Source: Mariniblastus sp964414815 | GTDB lineage: Bacteria > Planctomycetota > Planctomycetia > Pirellulales > Pirellulaceae | DNA: 64,000 nt | Reading direction: 5' to 3' | Assembly (NCBI GenBank): GCA_964414815.1 | Contig: CAYPXY010000010.1 | Span: 54,528 to 118,527 of the forward strand | Shown here: positions 16,815 through 25,900 of the stretch, one piece after another | Position numbering within the stretch: the first letter of the stretch is position 1 | How the letters are laid out: every line of letters starts with the position of its first letter | Notes under the pieces: generated by a model | Told to the model about the DNA's origin: nothing | Databases searched by the model: none | The model's input: only the letters and a program-made list of their open reading frames with translations | Translations under genes and position numbers: made by a program

Positions 16815-17068
16815 GAATCGGCCCCGTAAAGAATCTTGTCGTGGTCACGTCCCGACCAGTCGTCCTGCCGAGGGACTTGTGGCAGGGCATCTACCTGTGC
16901 AAACATGGCGGCAAGCGATTCTCGTTGGCGGGAAATTTGATCAAGATCACCTCCGCTGGAAAGCTTGTTTTCGATCCGCAAAAAAACGTATGTTCCTTCC
17001 GGAAGATCAAGCGGTGAATCCGGGCGCAGTACGCCATCGCTATAGATTGCATTAAATTCTTGAGTCAT
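16811..17068 (-). CDS. AF2212/DUF104-type antitoxin (orphan)
   Basis: 85 residues. The N-terminus MTQEFNAIYSDGVLRPDSPL followed by DLPEGTYVFLRI is the classic small beta-barrel of the DUF104/AF2212 antitoxin family. The C-terminal half, with charged and aromatic residues, would wrap the toxin. These antitoxins are normally coupled to a PIN-domain RNase toxin; here only 20 codons of such a toxin remain. A strong promoter (TTGGCG, 17 bases, TATAAT at 17075-17103) ends 6 bases before the ATG, so the transcript may be leaderless. The protein could be a relic or could neutralise a toxin encoded elsewhere. Confidence 0.75.
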   Translation of the reverse strand: MTQEFNAIYSDGVLRPDSPLDLPEGTYVFLRIENKLSSGGDLDQISRQRESLAAMFAQVDALPQVPRQDDWSGRDHDKILYGADS

Positions 17069-17074
17069 ATAAAT

Positions 17075-17103
17075 ATTATAGGCTCAATGACGACCATCGC
17101 CAA
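17075..17103 (-). promoter_or_regulatory. sigma-70-type promoter for the antitoxin gene
   Basis: Read on the minus strand: TTGGCG (17103-17098), a 17-base spacer and TATAAT (17080-17075). The -10 box is a perfect consensus. Transcription would start at about 17068, which is the A of the ATG, so the mRNA is predicted to lack a leader. Confidence 0.6.
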
Positions 17104-17117
17104 ATGGCTTCTCCCAT

Positions 17118-18131
17118 TCATCCCTCCAACACGCCTCGCGCCACCAGATTATTCAGCCGCCGGGTGACCTCGACCAGGCCGTCGAGTACCACCTCGTCGT
17201 ACGTTCTACCGTCGCAAGTGTCGATGCCGTGTCCGGGATCCAGTTTTCGAAGTGCCTCGAGCGCGGCATCTTCATGGTGAAAAACCTCCACAAACACGGT
17301 TTCCAGCGCACCGGTCTCGGCACAGGCTGTCAACAGCGACCCGATCCAGCCGTCATCGGTCGACAAACACCCACGAGTTGTCTTTGCGGAAGCGTGAAAC
17401 ATGCCCATCGAACCCGCTTCCGCAATCTCCTGAATGAACGCGATATTGTCAGGAATGCTCAGCGTGGAATCGCCGCAATGCGCTGCATCCACCAGCACCT
17501 TGAACACGTTCCGGCCAAGCTCCTGATTGGCAGCCTTCACGAATCGCCAGCACCGCCCGATATTGGTGAACGTCTGAAACTCGCCGCCCCGCAGGAACTC
17601 GATACACCATTGATCAATCGACGTCACGCCGGACTCGCGAAAGGCTCGTGTGTGAACGACCACGTTCTGGTCGATCGCCGCCTGAAGATCGGCACCGTCA
17701 AGCCGTCGGGCTTCCGGCTTCATCCATTCCTCAATCGAGGTCGATGACACGGTTTGTACACCGTGTTTCTCCGCCGATCGCAAACCGTCGATCAGCATCC
17801 CAACCACCTTGTCCTCATCGGCTGGCTCCATGGGATTGGCACCCCCGACCATCAAGATAAAATGAACCTCCAGACCCAGTGCTTTCAGTCCGCCCACCAG
17901 CTCAGCAACATCCTCTGCATTCAATCCAGGGAAGTAGGGGAGCTGTACGCAGGCGATGGCAACACGGCTGCGTTTGATCAGCGATTCCATTCCTGCAACC
18001 AGAACCAGTTGCCCGTCCGCTTGTCGTGGCAATCGTCCGTTTTCATCCGGAACCAATCCCCCGACAAATTTGAAGTGAGTAGGGACAACGCCCAGCTTGA
18101 CGTTAAATCGCGATGCTATTTGGGTTGACAT
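17118..18131 (-). CDS. TIM-barrel protein, possibly sugar-isomerase-like
   Basis: 337 residues of soluble alpha/beta sequence. Strand-loop motifs such as VHFILMVGGANPMEPADED, NVFKVLVDAAHCGDSTLSI and GMFHASAKTTRGCLSTDDG alternate with helices as in a TIM barrel, and Asp/His/Glu residues at strand ends (VDAAHCGD, VFVEVFHHED) could bind a metal as in xylose-isomerase-like enzymes. I do not recognise a named family with certainty. It is the last gene of a three-gene leftward operon with a small membrane protein and an MBOAT/wax-synthase-like protein (33 bases separate it from the membrane gene), so it may make or modify a substrate for the acyltransferase. Confidence 0.7.
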   Translation of the reverse strand: MSTQIASRFNVKLGVVPTHFKFVGGLVPDENGRLPRQADGQLVLVAGMESLIKRSRVAIACVQLPYFPGLNAEDVAELVGGLKALGLEVHFILMVGGANPMEPADEDKVVGMLIDGLRSAEKHGVQTVSSTSIEEWMKPEARRLDGADLQAAIDQNVVVHTRAFRESGVTSIDQWCIEFLRGGEFQTFTNIGRCWRFVKAANQELGRNVFKVLVDAAHCGDSTLSIPDNIAFIQEIAEAGSMGMFHASAKTTRGCLSTDDGWIGSLLTACAETGALETVFVEVFHHEDAALEALRKLDPGHGIDTCDGRTYDEVVLDGLVEVTRRLNNLVARGVLEG

Positions 18132-18164
18132 GAAATTTCTCTTGTGAATACGGAACCGAGGGTC

Positions 18165-18584
18165 TTATCGCGGCCAGACTGCCGCATAACCATAGACCAG
18201 CGTAAATCCGACAAACAGAACCGTCAATGTGTGGTAACCTGCGGCCAACCACCAGGCCGTCAGATGTTCCTTGACGTCGAACACTCCTTGCAGCACCAAG
18301 CGGACTCCCCAAAAGATCGCGATATAGCCACAGACACCGCGAGCCAGACCGCTGCCACTGGCCAATTCGCTGGCATGGAACAGGCTGATCAGCCCGAACG
18401 CCAGAATCGCCAACACAACATAGCCTCCGTAAACCCAGTACATTTGACGATGCAGTTTCGAGAGTCCACCCAGTTCTTTCTTCCAGTCCAATCGAAACGG
18501 AACGAGCGCCGATGCGATCAATACACTGAGTTGCCCTGCACCGGCAAATGTGATGAGTTGCGTGAGTAATTCGTGTGAGATCAT
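18165..18584 (-). CDS. small membrane protein with four transmembrane segments
   Basis: 139 residues with four predicted hydrophobic helices at about 14-28, 50-68, 82-97 and 115-133 (for example YWVYGGYVVLAILAFGLISL and LAAGYHTLTVLFVGFTLVYG). No signal peptide, catalytic motif or known domain is recognised. The ATG at 18584 lies 8 bases after the stop of the MBOAT-like gene, so co-transcription is near certain. A role as an accessory subunit of the acyltransferase is plausible but unproven. Confidence 0.72.
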   Translation of the reverse strand: MISHELLTQLITFAGAGQLSVLIASALVPFRLDWKKELGGLSKLHRQMYWVYGGYVVLAILAFGLISLFHASELASGSGLARGVCGYIAIFWGVRLVLQGVFDVKEHLTAWWLAAGYHTLTVLFVGFTLVYGYAAVWPR

Positions 18585-18592
18585 GGATGCTT

Positions 18593-19495
18593 TTATCCTA
18601 TCGCGCTAAACGCTTTCATAAACGGCACAACAATTTCCTTGACAAACGGTGGGTGAAAAAGAATGAAAACTGGCAAGACCAACACCAGAGCAGTAAACAA
18701 CCAACCGCGCCCATTCTGCCCAAGCCCCAGTGCTTTGCCAAACCTCGATCGCTCAAACAAAATGGCAATTCCCTGTATGGTAAAGAACAGAGTCGGGCCA
18801 CCATAACCTGCCCTCGCCGGAACCGAAATCACTACCTCGTGGACCAACCCACTGAAAACAAAACCAGCCAACGTGGCCCCTGTCAGGCCGAGTTTTACCA
18901 CAACGGGACGAAAAAAGAACCGGTGCGTCAAATCGCGAAAGGCGGTGTTCCAGCGTTTCCCCCAAAACTCGCTGACGCGGGTCGAAGCCAATGGATTGTT
19001 CATCAACGGATGAGCGTTGATTCCTCGAGAACGCCAGACACAGCTCAATAACTTGAACGAACCAAAGTGAAATATCAGGATGGTGCCCACCATGCCCACC
19101 CATCCCAAAAGCAATTCCTGATCAGGAGGGACAAGCCGACTGACTCCCCAGAACAAGATCACTCCGATCAAGATATTGGCAACCGCGATTCCCCATTCGA
19201 AAGCCGTCGGTCGTTGATCCGACGACAAAGGCTCGGTTGCAAAAAATGCTTTTGCGTCCATTCCTGGCCAGGCAAGCAAATACCCTGCGTGTTGCCACCA
19301 GGGGACTTCAGCTACAGGGGTTCGCCGCCAAGTCAACCATTTACAACCGAAAAAGATTGCAATCGCCAATAGCCACATCAAAACCCATCGGGGTGTTTCC
19401 GCGGGCGTCAACAACAGGACCGCAACCGGCAAAATAATCACCGGTCCCCAACCACAATACGGCGGCATTGATCGATCGTCTTGAATCGAACTCAT
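18593..19495 (-). CDS. MBOAT / wax-synthase-like membrane acyltransferase
   Basis: 300 residues, mostly hydrophobic, with about seven to eight membrane helices. The motif SEFWGKRWNTAFRDLTHRF is the signature of the wax-synthase (MBOAT_2) branch of membrane-bound O-acyltransferases, and FSGLVHEVV carries the conserved His expected at the active site. The enzyme should transfer an acyl chain from acyl-CoA to an alcohol or a cell-wall or lipid hydroxyl within the membrane. It is the first gene of a three-gene operon with a four-helix membrane protein and a TIM-barrel protein. The substrate is not evident from sequence. Confidence 0.82.
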   Translation of the reverse strand: MSSIQDDRSMPPYCGWGPVIILPVAVLLLTPAETPRWVLMWLLAIAIFFGCKWLTWRRTPVAEVPWWQHAGYLLAWPGMDAKAFFATEPLSSDQRPTAFEWGIAVANILIGVILFWGVSRLVPPDQELLLGWVGMVGTILIFHFGSFKLLSCVWRSRGINAHPLMNNPLASTRVSEFWGKRWNTAFRDLTHRFFFRPVVVKLGLTGATLAGFVFSGLVHEVVISVPARAGYGGPTLFFTIQGIAILFERSRFGKALGLGQNGRGWLFTALVLVLPVFILFHPPFVKEIVVPFMKAFSAIG

Positions 19496-19624
19496 TCAGA
19501 TATTAGCGAAGTCTTTCGGAATCGGGAACACCTATCATCGCTAATCAACACTAGTAAAAATCAGCGAGGATCGGTGTGTACCGCAAACCATAAAGATTTG
19601 TTCGGTAACCGTCCACGGGAAATG

Positions 19625-19937
19625 AAATCGTTTAGCCGCAAGCCGTCGGGGGTTGCTGTCAAAAACGTTCAGTAAAACCGAGATTGCTCCATCAGCAACC
19701 CCCAAAGGCGCGTCGGCCACATTGTTGCAGGTATTTTATTGGTAGGCAGGTTGAATGCAGAAACTGCACCCTGCCGACGCGCCTGCGCCGACCCTCTCTC
19801 GATCTTCCCGCATCTATCATTGGCTGATCGGCTACGTAAGGTAGCGGCAAACCACTTGCGGTCGGCTTCGGCTTGCGGCTAAACGGTTCACTTGCGGTCG
19901 GCTTCGGCTTGCGGCTAAACGGTTCACTTGCGGTCAG
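19625..19937. repeat. dispersed repeat with 16-bp terminal inverted repeats, copy A
   Basis: GTTTAGCCGCAAGCCG at 19630-19645 is exactly inverted as CGGCTTGCGGCTAAAC at 19869-19884 and again at 19905-19920. The internal part (19681-19850) is nearly identical to copy B at 21385-21660, with a handful of base differences. Copy A has two tandem copies of a 36-base unit at its right end (19855-19890, 19891-19926) where B has one. It fills most of the 19496-20073 gap. No transposase is present, so a MITE-like, non-autonomous element is likely. Confidence 0.85.
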
Positions 19938-20073
19938 GTGCATGGTATGTTGCGCGCTCGTCCGATTTTTTTGCCTCATTGACAGGTTACTACAATTGTC
20001 GAGTTGGCCAATGAATTGCTGGAACCAACACGACCGATCCATCCTACACTTTACTCACAGCCTCTACGCTTTT

Positions 20074-21210
20074 TCAAACCGACTCCCAAGACCGCTTGGC
20101 GGCGGATTTCAGCACCGCGTCGCAGACTCGTTGCGTTTCCAGTGCGTCACGGAAGGTGGGGCTTGCTGGCTGGCCTGATTCCAATCCCTTGATGAAGTCG
20201 GCGACCTGATGAATGAAGCTGTGTTCGTATCCGATGTTCAGTCCCGGCACCCACCAGTTCCCCATGTAGGGATGATCGCCGTCCGAAATGTGGATGCTGC
20301 GCCAGCCGCGAAGTGAGCCTTCGCTGGAATACTCGAAATACTCCAGCCGATGCAGGTCGTGCAAGTCCCATCGCAAGGAACCGTTCTCGCCGTTGATCTC
20401 GAATGTATAGAGCGCTTTGTGGCCGCGGGCATAACGCGTCGATTCGAACAGCCCCAACGAGCCGTTGGCAAAATGACAGAGAAACGCACAGGCATCGTCA
20501 ATGTTGACGGCTTGCGTTTTACCGGTTTCCGTGTGAACGCGTTCTTTAATAAAGGTCTCGGTCATCGCTGAAACGTCCGCAATGCTGCCGTTGAGCCAGA
20601 TCGCGGTATCGATACAGTGCGCCAGCAAATCGCCCGTGACACCACTGCCCGCTGCACTTGCGTCGAGTCGCCACAAACCGGCTCCGCCTTGAGGCAGGTC
20701 CGCTGAAATCGTCCAGTCCTGCAAAAAGTTGGCTCGGTAGTGGAAGATTTTTCCCAGCCGACCACTGTCGATGATGTTCTTCGCATGGGTGACGGCCGGG
20801 ATGCGGCGGTAGTTGTACCAAACCATATTGGCGACACCGGCTTTTTCAACGGCTTGGCACATTTCCTCGCCTTCGGCCGAGTCGATCGCCAGTGGCTTCT
20901 CGCAAAGGATCATTTTTCCTTCCGCTGCGGCCGCGATGGCGATCTCTTTGTGCAAATTGTTGGGTACGCAAATATCAATCGCGTCGATGTCTTTTCGCGC
21001 AATCAGTTTTCGCCAATCAACTTCGACCGATTCATAGCCCCAATTGTCGGCAAACTTCTGAGCCGGCTCGGCATTTCGGGCACAGATCGCTTTGAGGACC
21101 GGTTGGTATTTCAAATCAAAGAAATGACCGACGGAGGCATAGGCATTGGTGTGGGCCTTACCCATAAAGCCGTAGCCAATCATGCCGATGTTAAGAGGTT
21201 TCTTTTGCAT
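20074..21210 (-). CDS. Gfo/Idh/MocA family oxidoreductase
   Basis: 378 residues. The N-terminal Rossmann motif is IGMIGYGFMGKAHTNAY, with AIDICVPNNLHKEIAI and the family signature ILCEKPLAIDSAEGEEM, whose EKP lysine is catalytic or substrate-binding. The C-terminal part has the mixed-sheet dimerisation domain (GVTGDLLAHCIDTAIWLNGS). It should use NAD(P) to oxidise or reduce a sugar or inositol-like substrate. The gene stands alone and is bracketed by two direct copies of the same 0.3-kb repeat, so it could be lost or duplicated by recombination. Confidence 0.92.
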   Translation of the reverse strand: MQKKPLNIGMIGYGFMGKAHTNAYASVGHFFDLKYQPVLKAICARNAEPAQKFADNWGYESVEVDWRKLIARKDIDAIDICVPNNLHKEIAIAAAAEGKMILCEKPLAIDSAEGEEMCQAVEKAGVANMVWYNYRRIPAVTHAKNIIDSGRLGKIFHYRANFLQDWTISADLPQGGAGLWRLDASAAGSGVTGDLLAHCIDTAIWLNGSIADVSAMTETFIKERVHTETGKTQAVNIDDACAFLCHFANGSLGLFESTRYARGHKALYTFEINGENGSLRWDLHDLHRLEYFEYSSEGSLRGWRSIHISDGDHPYMGNWWVPGLNIGYEHSFIHQVADFIKGLESGQPASPTFRDALETQRVCDAVLKSAAKRSWESV

Positions 21211-21384
21211 GGTGTTCGGGTTGCGCCGAAGAATCGGCGTCAGAATTGGATGCGTGGATTCGATGAAGAACGGAATTTTCGTACGGCACCTTCGTGCCGT
21301 AAAGATTTGTAGATTCTACAAACCTGTGGAAGAATCCGAAACCATGGCATCAGAGAGATCACAGAATAGGTAGCCGCTCGCGCC
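21211..21384. other. upstream region of the oxidoreductase gene
   Basis: The gap 21211-21691 is non-coding; its right part is repeat copy B. In this left part GTACGGCACCTTCGTGCCGTA (21279-21299) is a short palindrome that could act as an operator or be another small dispersed repeat. No clear promoter was identified. Confidence 0.4.
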
Positions 21385-21660
21385 AAATCGTTTAGCCGCA
21401 AGCCGTCGGGGGGGCTGCCAAAAACGTTCAGTAAAACCGAGATTGCTCCATCAGCAACCCCCAAAGGCGCGTCGGCCACCGGGTTGCAGGTATTTTATTG
21501 GTAGGCAGGTTGAATACAGAAACTGCACCCTGCCGACGCGCCTGCGCCGACCATCTCTCGATCTTCCCGCATCCATCATTGGCTGATCGGCCACGTAAGG
21601 TAGCGGCAAACCACTTGCGGTCGGCTTCGGCTTGCGGCTAAACGGTTCACTTGCGGTCAG
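21385..21660. repeat. dispersed repeat with 16-bp terminal inverted repeats, copy B
   Basis: Same orientation and nearly the same sequence as copy A (19625-19937). The terminal inverted repeat is at 21390-21405 and 21628-21643. It has one copy of the 36-base terminal unit against two in A. Its right end lies 31 bases from the stop of the coiled-coil gene. Confidence 0.85.
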
Positions 21661-21691
21661 CTTGCGGATAAACAGTTTGGCTTGAACGGTG

Positions 21692-22705
21692 CTACTTCTC
21701 GTTCCGTTTGGTCATGTGCCGGGCAAATCGGTCGAGAATTCCTTTTTTGGTGTTTGCGGCTGAGCTTCCGTCTCCGCTGGTTTGTCGGGAACGCCAGTCG
21801 GCTTCGCGCTGAACCAGAGTGGCTTTTTGCTGTTCGAGCGAAGCCCATTCCTTGCTCAGTCGAGCTCGATTGATCGCCAGCTCAACTTCCGCCTCACGCA
21901 GTTTTTCGTTGAGCTGCTCCTTCAGTTGCTCGATTTCTTCCGACGACTGAACCGATTCAATTGGTTCAGGAATATGCACAGCAACACAATGAGCGCCTGT
22001 GTCCCGCTGTAGCCGAAGACTGGCTTCGTCTGGAAGGGCGGACGAGCGTGATGGGGGAATAATCTGCTCGATTTCTTCCGTCGACAAACCGATCTCGGTG
22101 AGCATCTTTCGTTTGCGGGTGTCCCATTCGGATTCCTGCGGAGCGACCGATGTGGCGGGCGCGGTTCCGCCGTCATGGCCACATGCGGGCCGGGTTGATG
22201 GATGGTGGTCAACGGTAGTCGCGTCGTGGGCTTGAGCGGGAAAATGAACTGGCTGCATCTGGGCTTGCAACTGAGTCAGCCATGCTTCGAGCTTCGATTC
22301 AAGCTGATGAAACAGGCCATCCACTCGCTGTTCAAGTTTTTCTGAAATGGAATCCAGTTGCAGCGAGACGTGGTCCTGATAAACGTGGTGTTCAGTATGC
22401 TCAGTGAGGGCGTGGCTCGAATCCGTTGTAGAAAAACCGGCGCTGTCAATCGACTCACCGATCGACTTGATCAGTTCATCGATCTGGTGGTTCAGTTTGA
22501 CTTCTGAATTCGAAGGTTCGGCGTTGGGAGTTTCGGCATTCGAAGGTTCGGCAACCACCGTTGCCACGTTGGATACCGACTCGCTGTCCGACTGATTCGC
22601 CTCGTTCACCTTGTCCGGCAATTCGCCGTTGGTGTTCGGTGATGAAACGGGGGCGCGATTCCCAGATGGTTTGGCTCGGCGTGTTCTGGATTTTGATTTG
22701 GCCAT
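21692..22705 (-). CDS. hypothetical acidic, coiled-coil protein
   Basis: 337 residues. The first 20 are basic (MAKSKSRTRRAKPSGNRAP). Residues about 20-100 are acidic, Ser/Asn/Glu-rich and contain short degenerate repeats (VAEPSNAETPNAEPSNSEV), suggesting disorder. Residues about 115-155 and 235-310 are predicted coiled coils (EEIEQLKEQLNEKLREAEVE). The end is basic again. No signal peptide or known domain is seen. The gene is divergent from dnaE, with about 210 bases between the starts. The function is unknown; a scaffold role is a guess. Confidence 0.6.
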   Translation of the reverse strand: MAKSKSRTRRAKPSGNRAPVSSPNTNGELPDKVNEANQSDSESVSNVATVVAEPSNAETPNAEPSNSEVKLNHQIDELIKSIGESIDSAGFSTTDSSHALTEHTEHHVYQDHVSLQLDSISEKLEQRVDGLFHQLESKLEAWLTQLQAQMQPVHFPAQAHDATTVDHHPSTRPACGHDGGTAPATSVAPQESEWDTRKRKMLTEIGLSTEEIEQIIPPSRSSALPDEASLRLQRDTGAHCVAVHIPEPIESVQSSEEIEQLKEQLNEKLREAEVELAINRARLSKEWASLEQQKATLVQREADWRSRQTSGDGSSAANTKKGILDRFARHMTKRNEK

Positions 22706-22916
22706 TTGAGAATCTGCAAGGCTTCAGGGCGTGTTCGAAATTAATAGATCAAAGAAGAATAGGTTATTTTTCCCAACCATTGCGAACCATTTTGAAGTTC
22801 GTTCGCCAAGCCCCATTCAAAGTGGTCGCGGATACAACGCACGACCTGCATTTTTGTTACAATCGGCCCTTTTGAAACACAGATCCCCCTCACGGAATGA
22901 ACTCCGTGCTACGAAT

Positions 22917-25900
22917 ATGTCTCGACCTTTTGTTCATCTTCACTGCCACAGTCACTACAGCCTTTTGGACGGAGCGGCCCCCATCGGCAAGCTGGTTCAG
23001 CGAACGGTTGAGCGCGGGATGAATGCGCTTGCGTTAACCGATCACGGCAATCTGCACGGCGCCTTGGAGTTTTATCGCAAATGCAAGGATAAAAATATCA
23101 AGCCGATCATCGGCTACGAAGCCTACATCGCCCATGGAAGCCGCACCTCCAAATCGGGCGGTGCGGGCAAGGAATCGAGTTACCACCTGACCTTGTTGGC
23201 CAAGGACGCGACGGGATTTCGCAACTTGATCAAGCTCGCTTCCGCCGCGAGCCTTGAAGGATTTTACTATCGTCCCCGCATCGACAAAGAAATTCTGGAG
23301 GCTTATTCGGAGGGGCTGATCTGCCTGAGCGGTTGCGTATCAAGCGAATTCAGCCAAGCCATCCTGCGCGGCGGAAACGGTGCGGAAGACCAATTGAATG
23401 AGGCCGCCAAAACGGCCGAGTGGTTTCATCGCCTTTTTGCAGACCGCTATTTTATCGAGATCATGAACAATGATGTCGATATCCAGCGAGAACAACTCAA
23501 GGGAGCTGTCGAAGTCGCCAATCGGATGGGGCTGCCGCTCGTCGCGACCAGCGACTGCCACTACTGCGACCGAACCGATTCAGCCGTGCAGGATGTGATG
23601 ATGTGCATCAACACGGGGGCTTTTCGGACCGACACTCAGCGTTTCAAAATGGAGAACGATGAGTTCTATCTGCGAACGCCTGACGAGATGTATCAGAAAT
23701 TTCCGGGGCTTGAAGACGCCGTCGCGCGCAGTCAGGAAATCGCGGATACGGTGGACCTTCAACTTGAGCTTGGCAAACGGTACTTTCCCGTTTTTCGCTT
23801 GCCAGAAGGAGTCAACCCAGACGATCGATTGCGCGAGTTGTGTTACCAGGGAATGTTGGAGCGATATGCGGACAATCCCGAAATGCTGGTCGATGGCAAG
23901 CTGGCTCAAGTGGCAATCGACCGCATCGAGCGCGAACTGGCAGTGATCAAGAAGCTTGGTTTTGCGAACTACTTTCTGATCTGTTGGGACTTCGTCGATC
24001 AGGCTCGCAAGCGAGACATCCCGGCAACCGCTCGCGGTAGTGGTGTCGGTGCCCTCGTTTGCTATTCGCTGTATCTCAGCCACGTTTGCCCGATCAAATA
24101 CGGTTTGCTGTTCGAGCGATTTCTGGACGAGAATCGTCTGGAAGCACCCGATATCGACATCGATTTCTGCAAAGAACGTCGTGGCGACATTATTCGATAC
24201 GTGAAAGACACTTACGGCGAGGAAAGTGTTGCGCAAATCGGCACGTTCGGCACGATGAAGGCACGCGCGGCGATCAAGGACGTCGGCCGGGTGTTGGGAA
24301 TTCCGCTGGCTCGCGTGAACCAGATTTCCGGCATGGTACCGGAAGAACTGAACATCACGCTTGAGGAAGCCATCGGAAAAAGCGAAGACCTGCGAAAGGT
24401 GTACGAGGGCGATCCTGAAATCACGGAGTTGCTTGATTTTGCCAAGCAGATCGAAGGGATGGCGCGGAACATCGGCACGCACGCTGCCGCCGTGGTGATC
24501 GGCGACGGGCCGCTGACGAATTATGTTCCGCTCGGGCGCGTCGCGGGTAAGTCTGACATTATCACCCAGTGGTCGATGAAAGATGTCGAGTTGGCGGGCC
24601 TGTTGAAAATGGATTTTCTCGGACTGCGGACTCTGACCATCTTGCGAAACTCGGTCGACTTGATCGAGCAGACGACCGGAAAGCGAATCGACATTCACAA
24701 ATTTCCGCTCGATGATGTGGCCGCGTTTCGTTTGCTGCAATCGGGTGAAACGAAGGGCGTTTTTCAGCTCGAAAGTGGCGGGATTCGCGACCTGCTCCAG
24801 AAGATGAAGCCTGACCATTTTCTCGACATCGTGGCGACCAATGCGTTGTATCGGCCCGGTCCGCTCGAAGGTGGAATGGTGCAGCAGTACATCGAAGTCA
24901 AACACGGACGGCGAGCGGCCGAATATAAGCATCCGGTACTCGAAGAGATCCTCAACGAGACCAACGGGGTGATGGTCTATCAGGAACAGGTGATGCAAAT
25001 TCTCAATCGGCTGGGCCAGATTCCGCTGGCGGCTGCCTACACTTGCATCAAGGCAATCAGCAAGAAGAATGAATCGTTGATCGCCAAGAACTACGAACAG
25101 TTCATGGAGGGGGCCGTTTCACAAGGCGTGGCGAGGAAGGATGCGCAGGATTTGTGGGATATGATTCTCAAGTTCGCGGGCTACGGCTTCAACAAAAGCC
25201 ACTCGACGGCCTACGCCTTGGTCGCATGGCAAACGGCGTATCTGAAAGCTCACTATCCTGTCGAGTTCATGGCGGCGTTGCTGACCGGCGATATTCCCGG
25301 ACGGAATTTTACATCGAAGGATTCACTGGTCGAACATCTCGAGGACTGTCAGCGAATGAATGTCGAGGTGGTCCATCCCAACATCAATTCATCGGATGTG
25401 GAATTTGCGGTGACCGACGGCAAGGTTCAATTTGCATTGTCGGCGATCAAGGCTTGCGGTGGTAACGCCGCCGAAGCGATCGTCACCGAACGCAAGGAGA
25501 ATGGACCGTACAGGAATCTGTTTGATTTCTGCCAGCGTGTCGATTCGGCGAGATGCAACCGGGCTGCCATCGAATCGTTGATCAAATCCGGAGCGATGGA
25601 TGTTTTCGGTGCCCACCGCTCGCAGTTGATGGCCAGTATCGACCGAGCACTTCAAGTCGGGGCCGCGAAGTTCAAGGACAAGCTGAGTGGCCAGAAGTCG
25701 CTGTTCGGGGAAGATGATGAACCGGATGAAGTCGACGTTCCTTCGGCCAGCGTCGGATTGCCCGATCTGCCCGAAATGGATCAACGAGAGAAACTGGCGG
25801 CTGAGAAGGAAGTACTCGGATTTTATCTGACCAGCCATCCGCTGGCCGACTATGTGGACCAACTCAAGCGATACTGTTCGCACAAGACCAGTGGAGTTGC

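Noticed and set aside
19692..20042. 116-codon frame on the minus strand containing a tandem peptide
   Set aside because: It is translated from repeat copy A and its 36-base tandem unit; copy B does not preserve it as the same protein.
23580..24998. 472-codon frame antisense to dnaE
   Set aside because: Overlaps the polymerase catalytic region; no recognisable protein.
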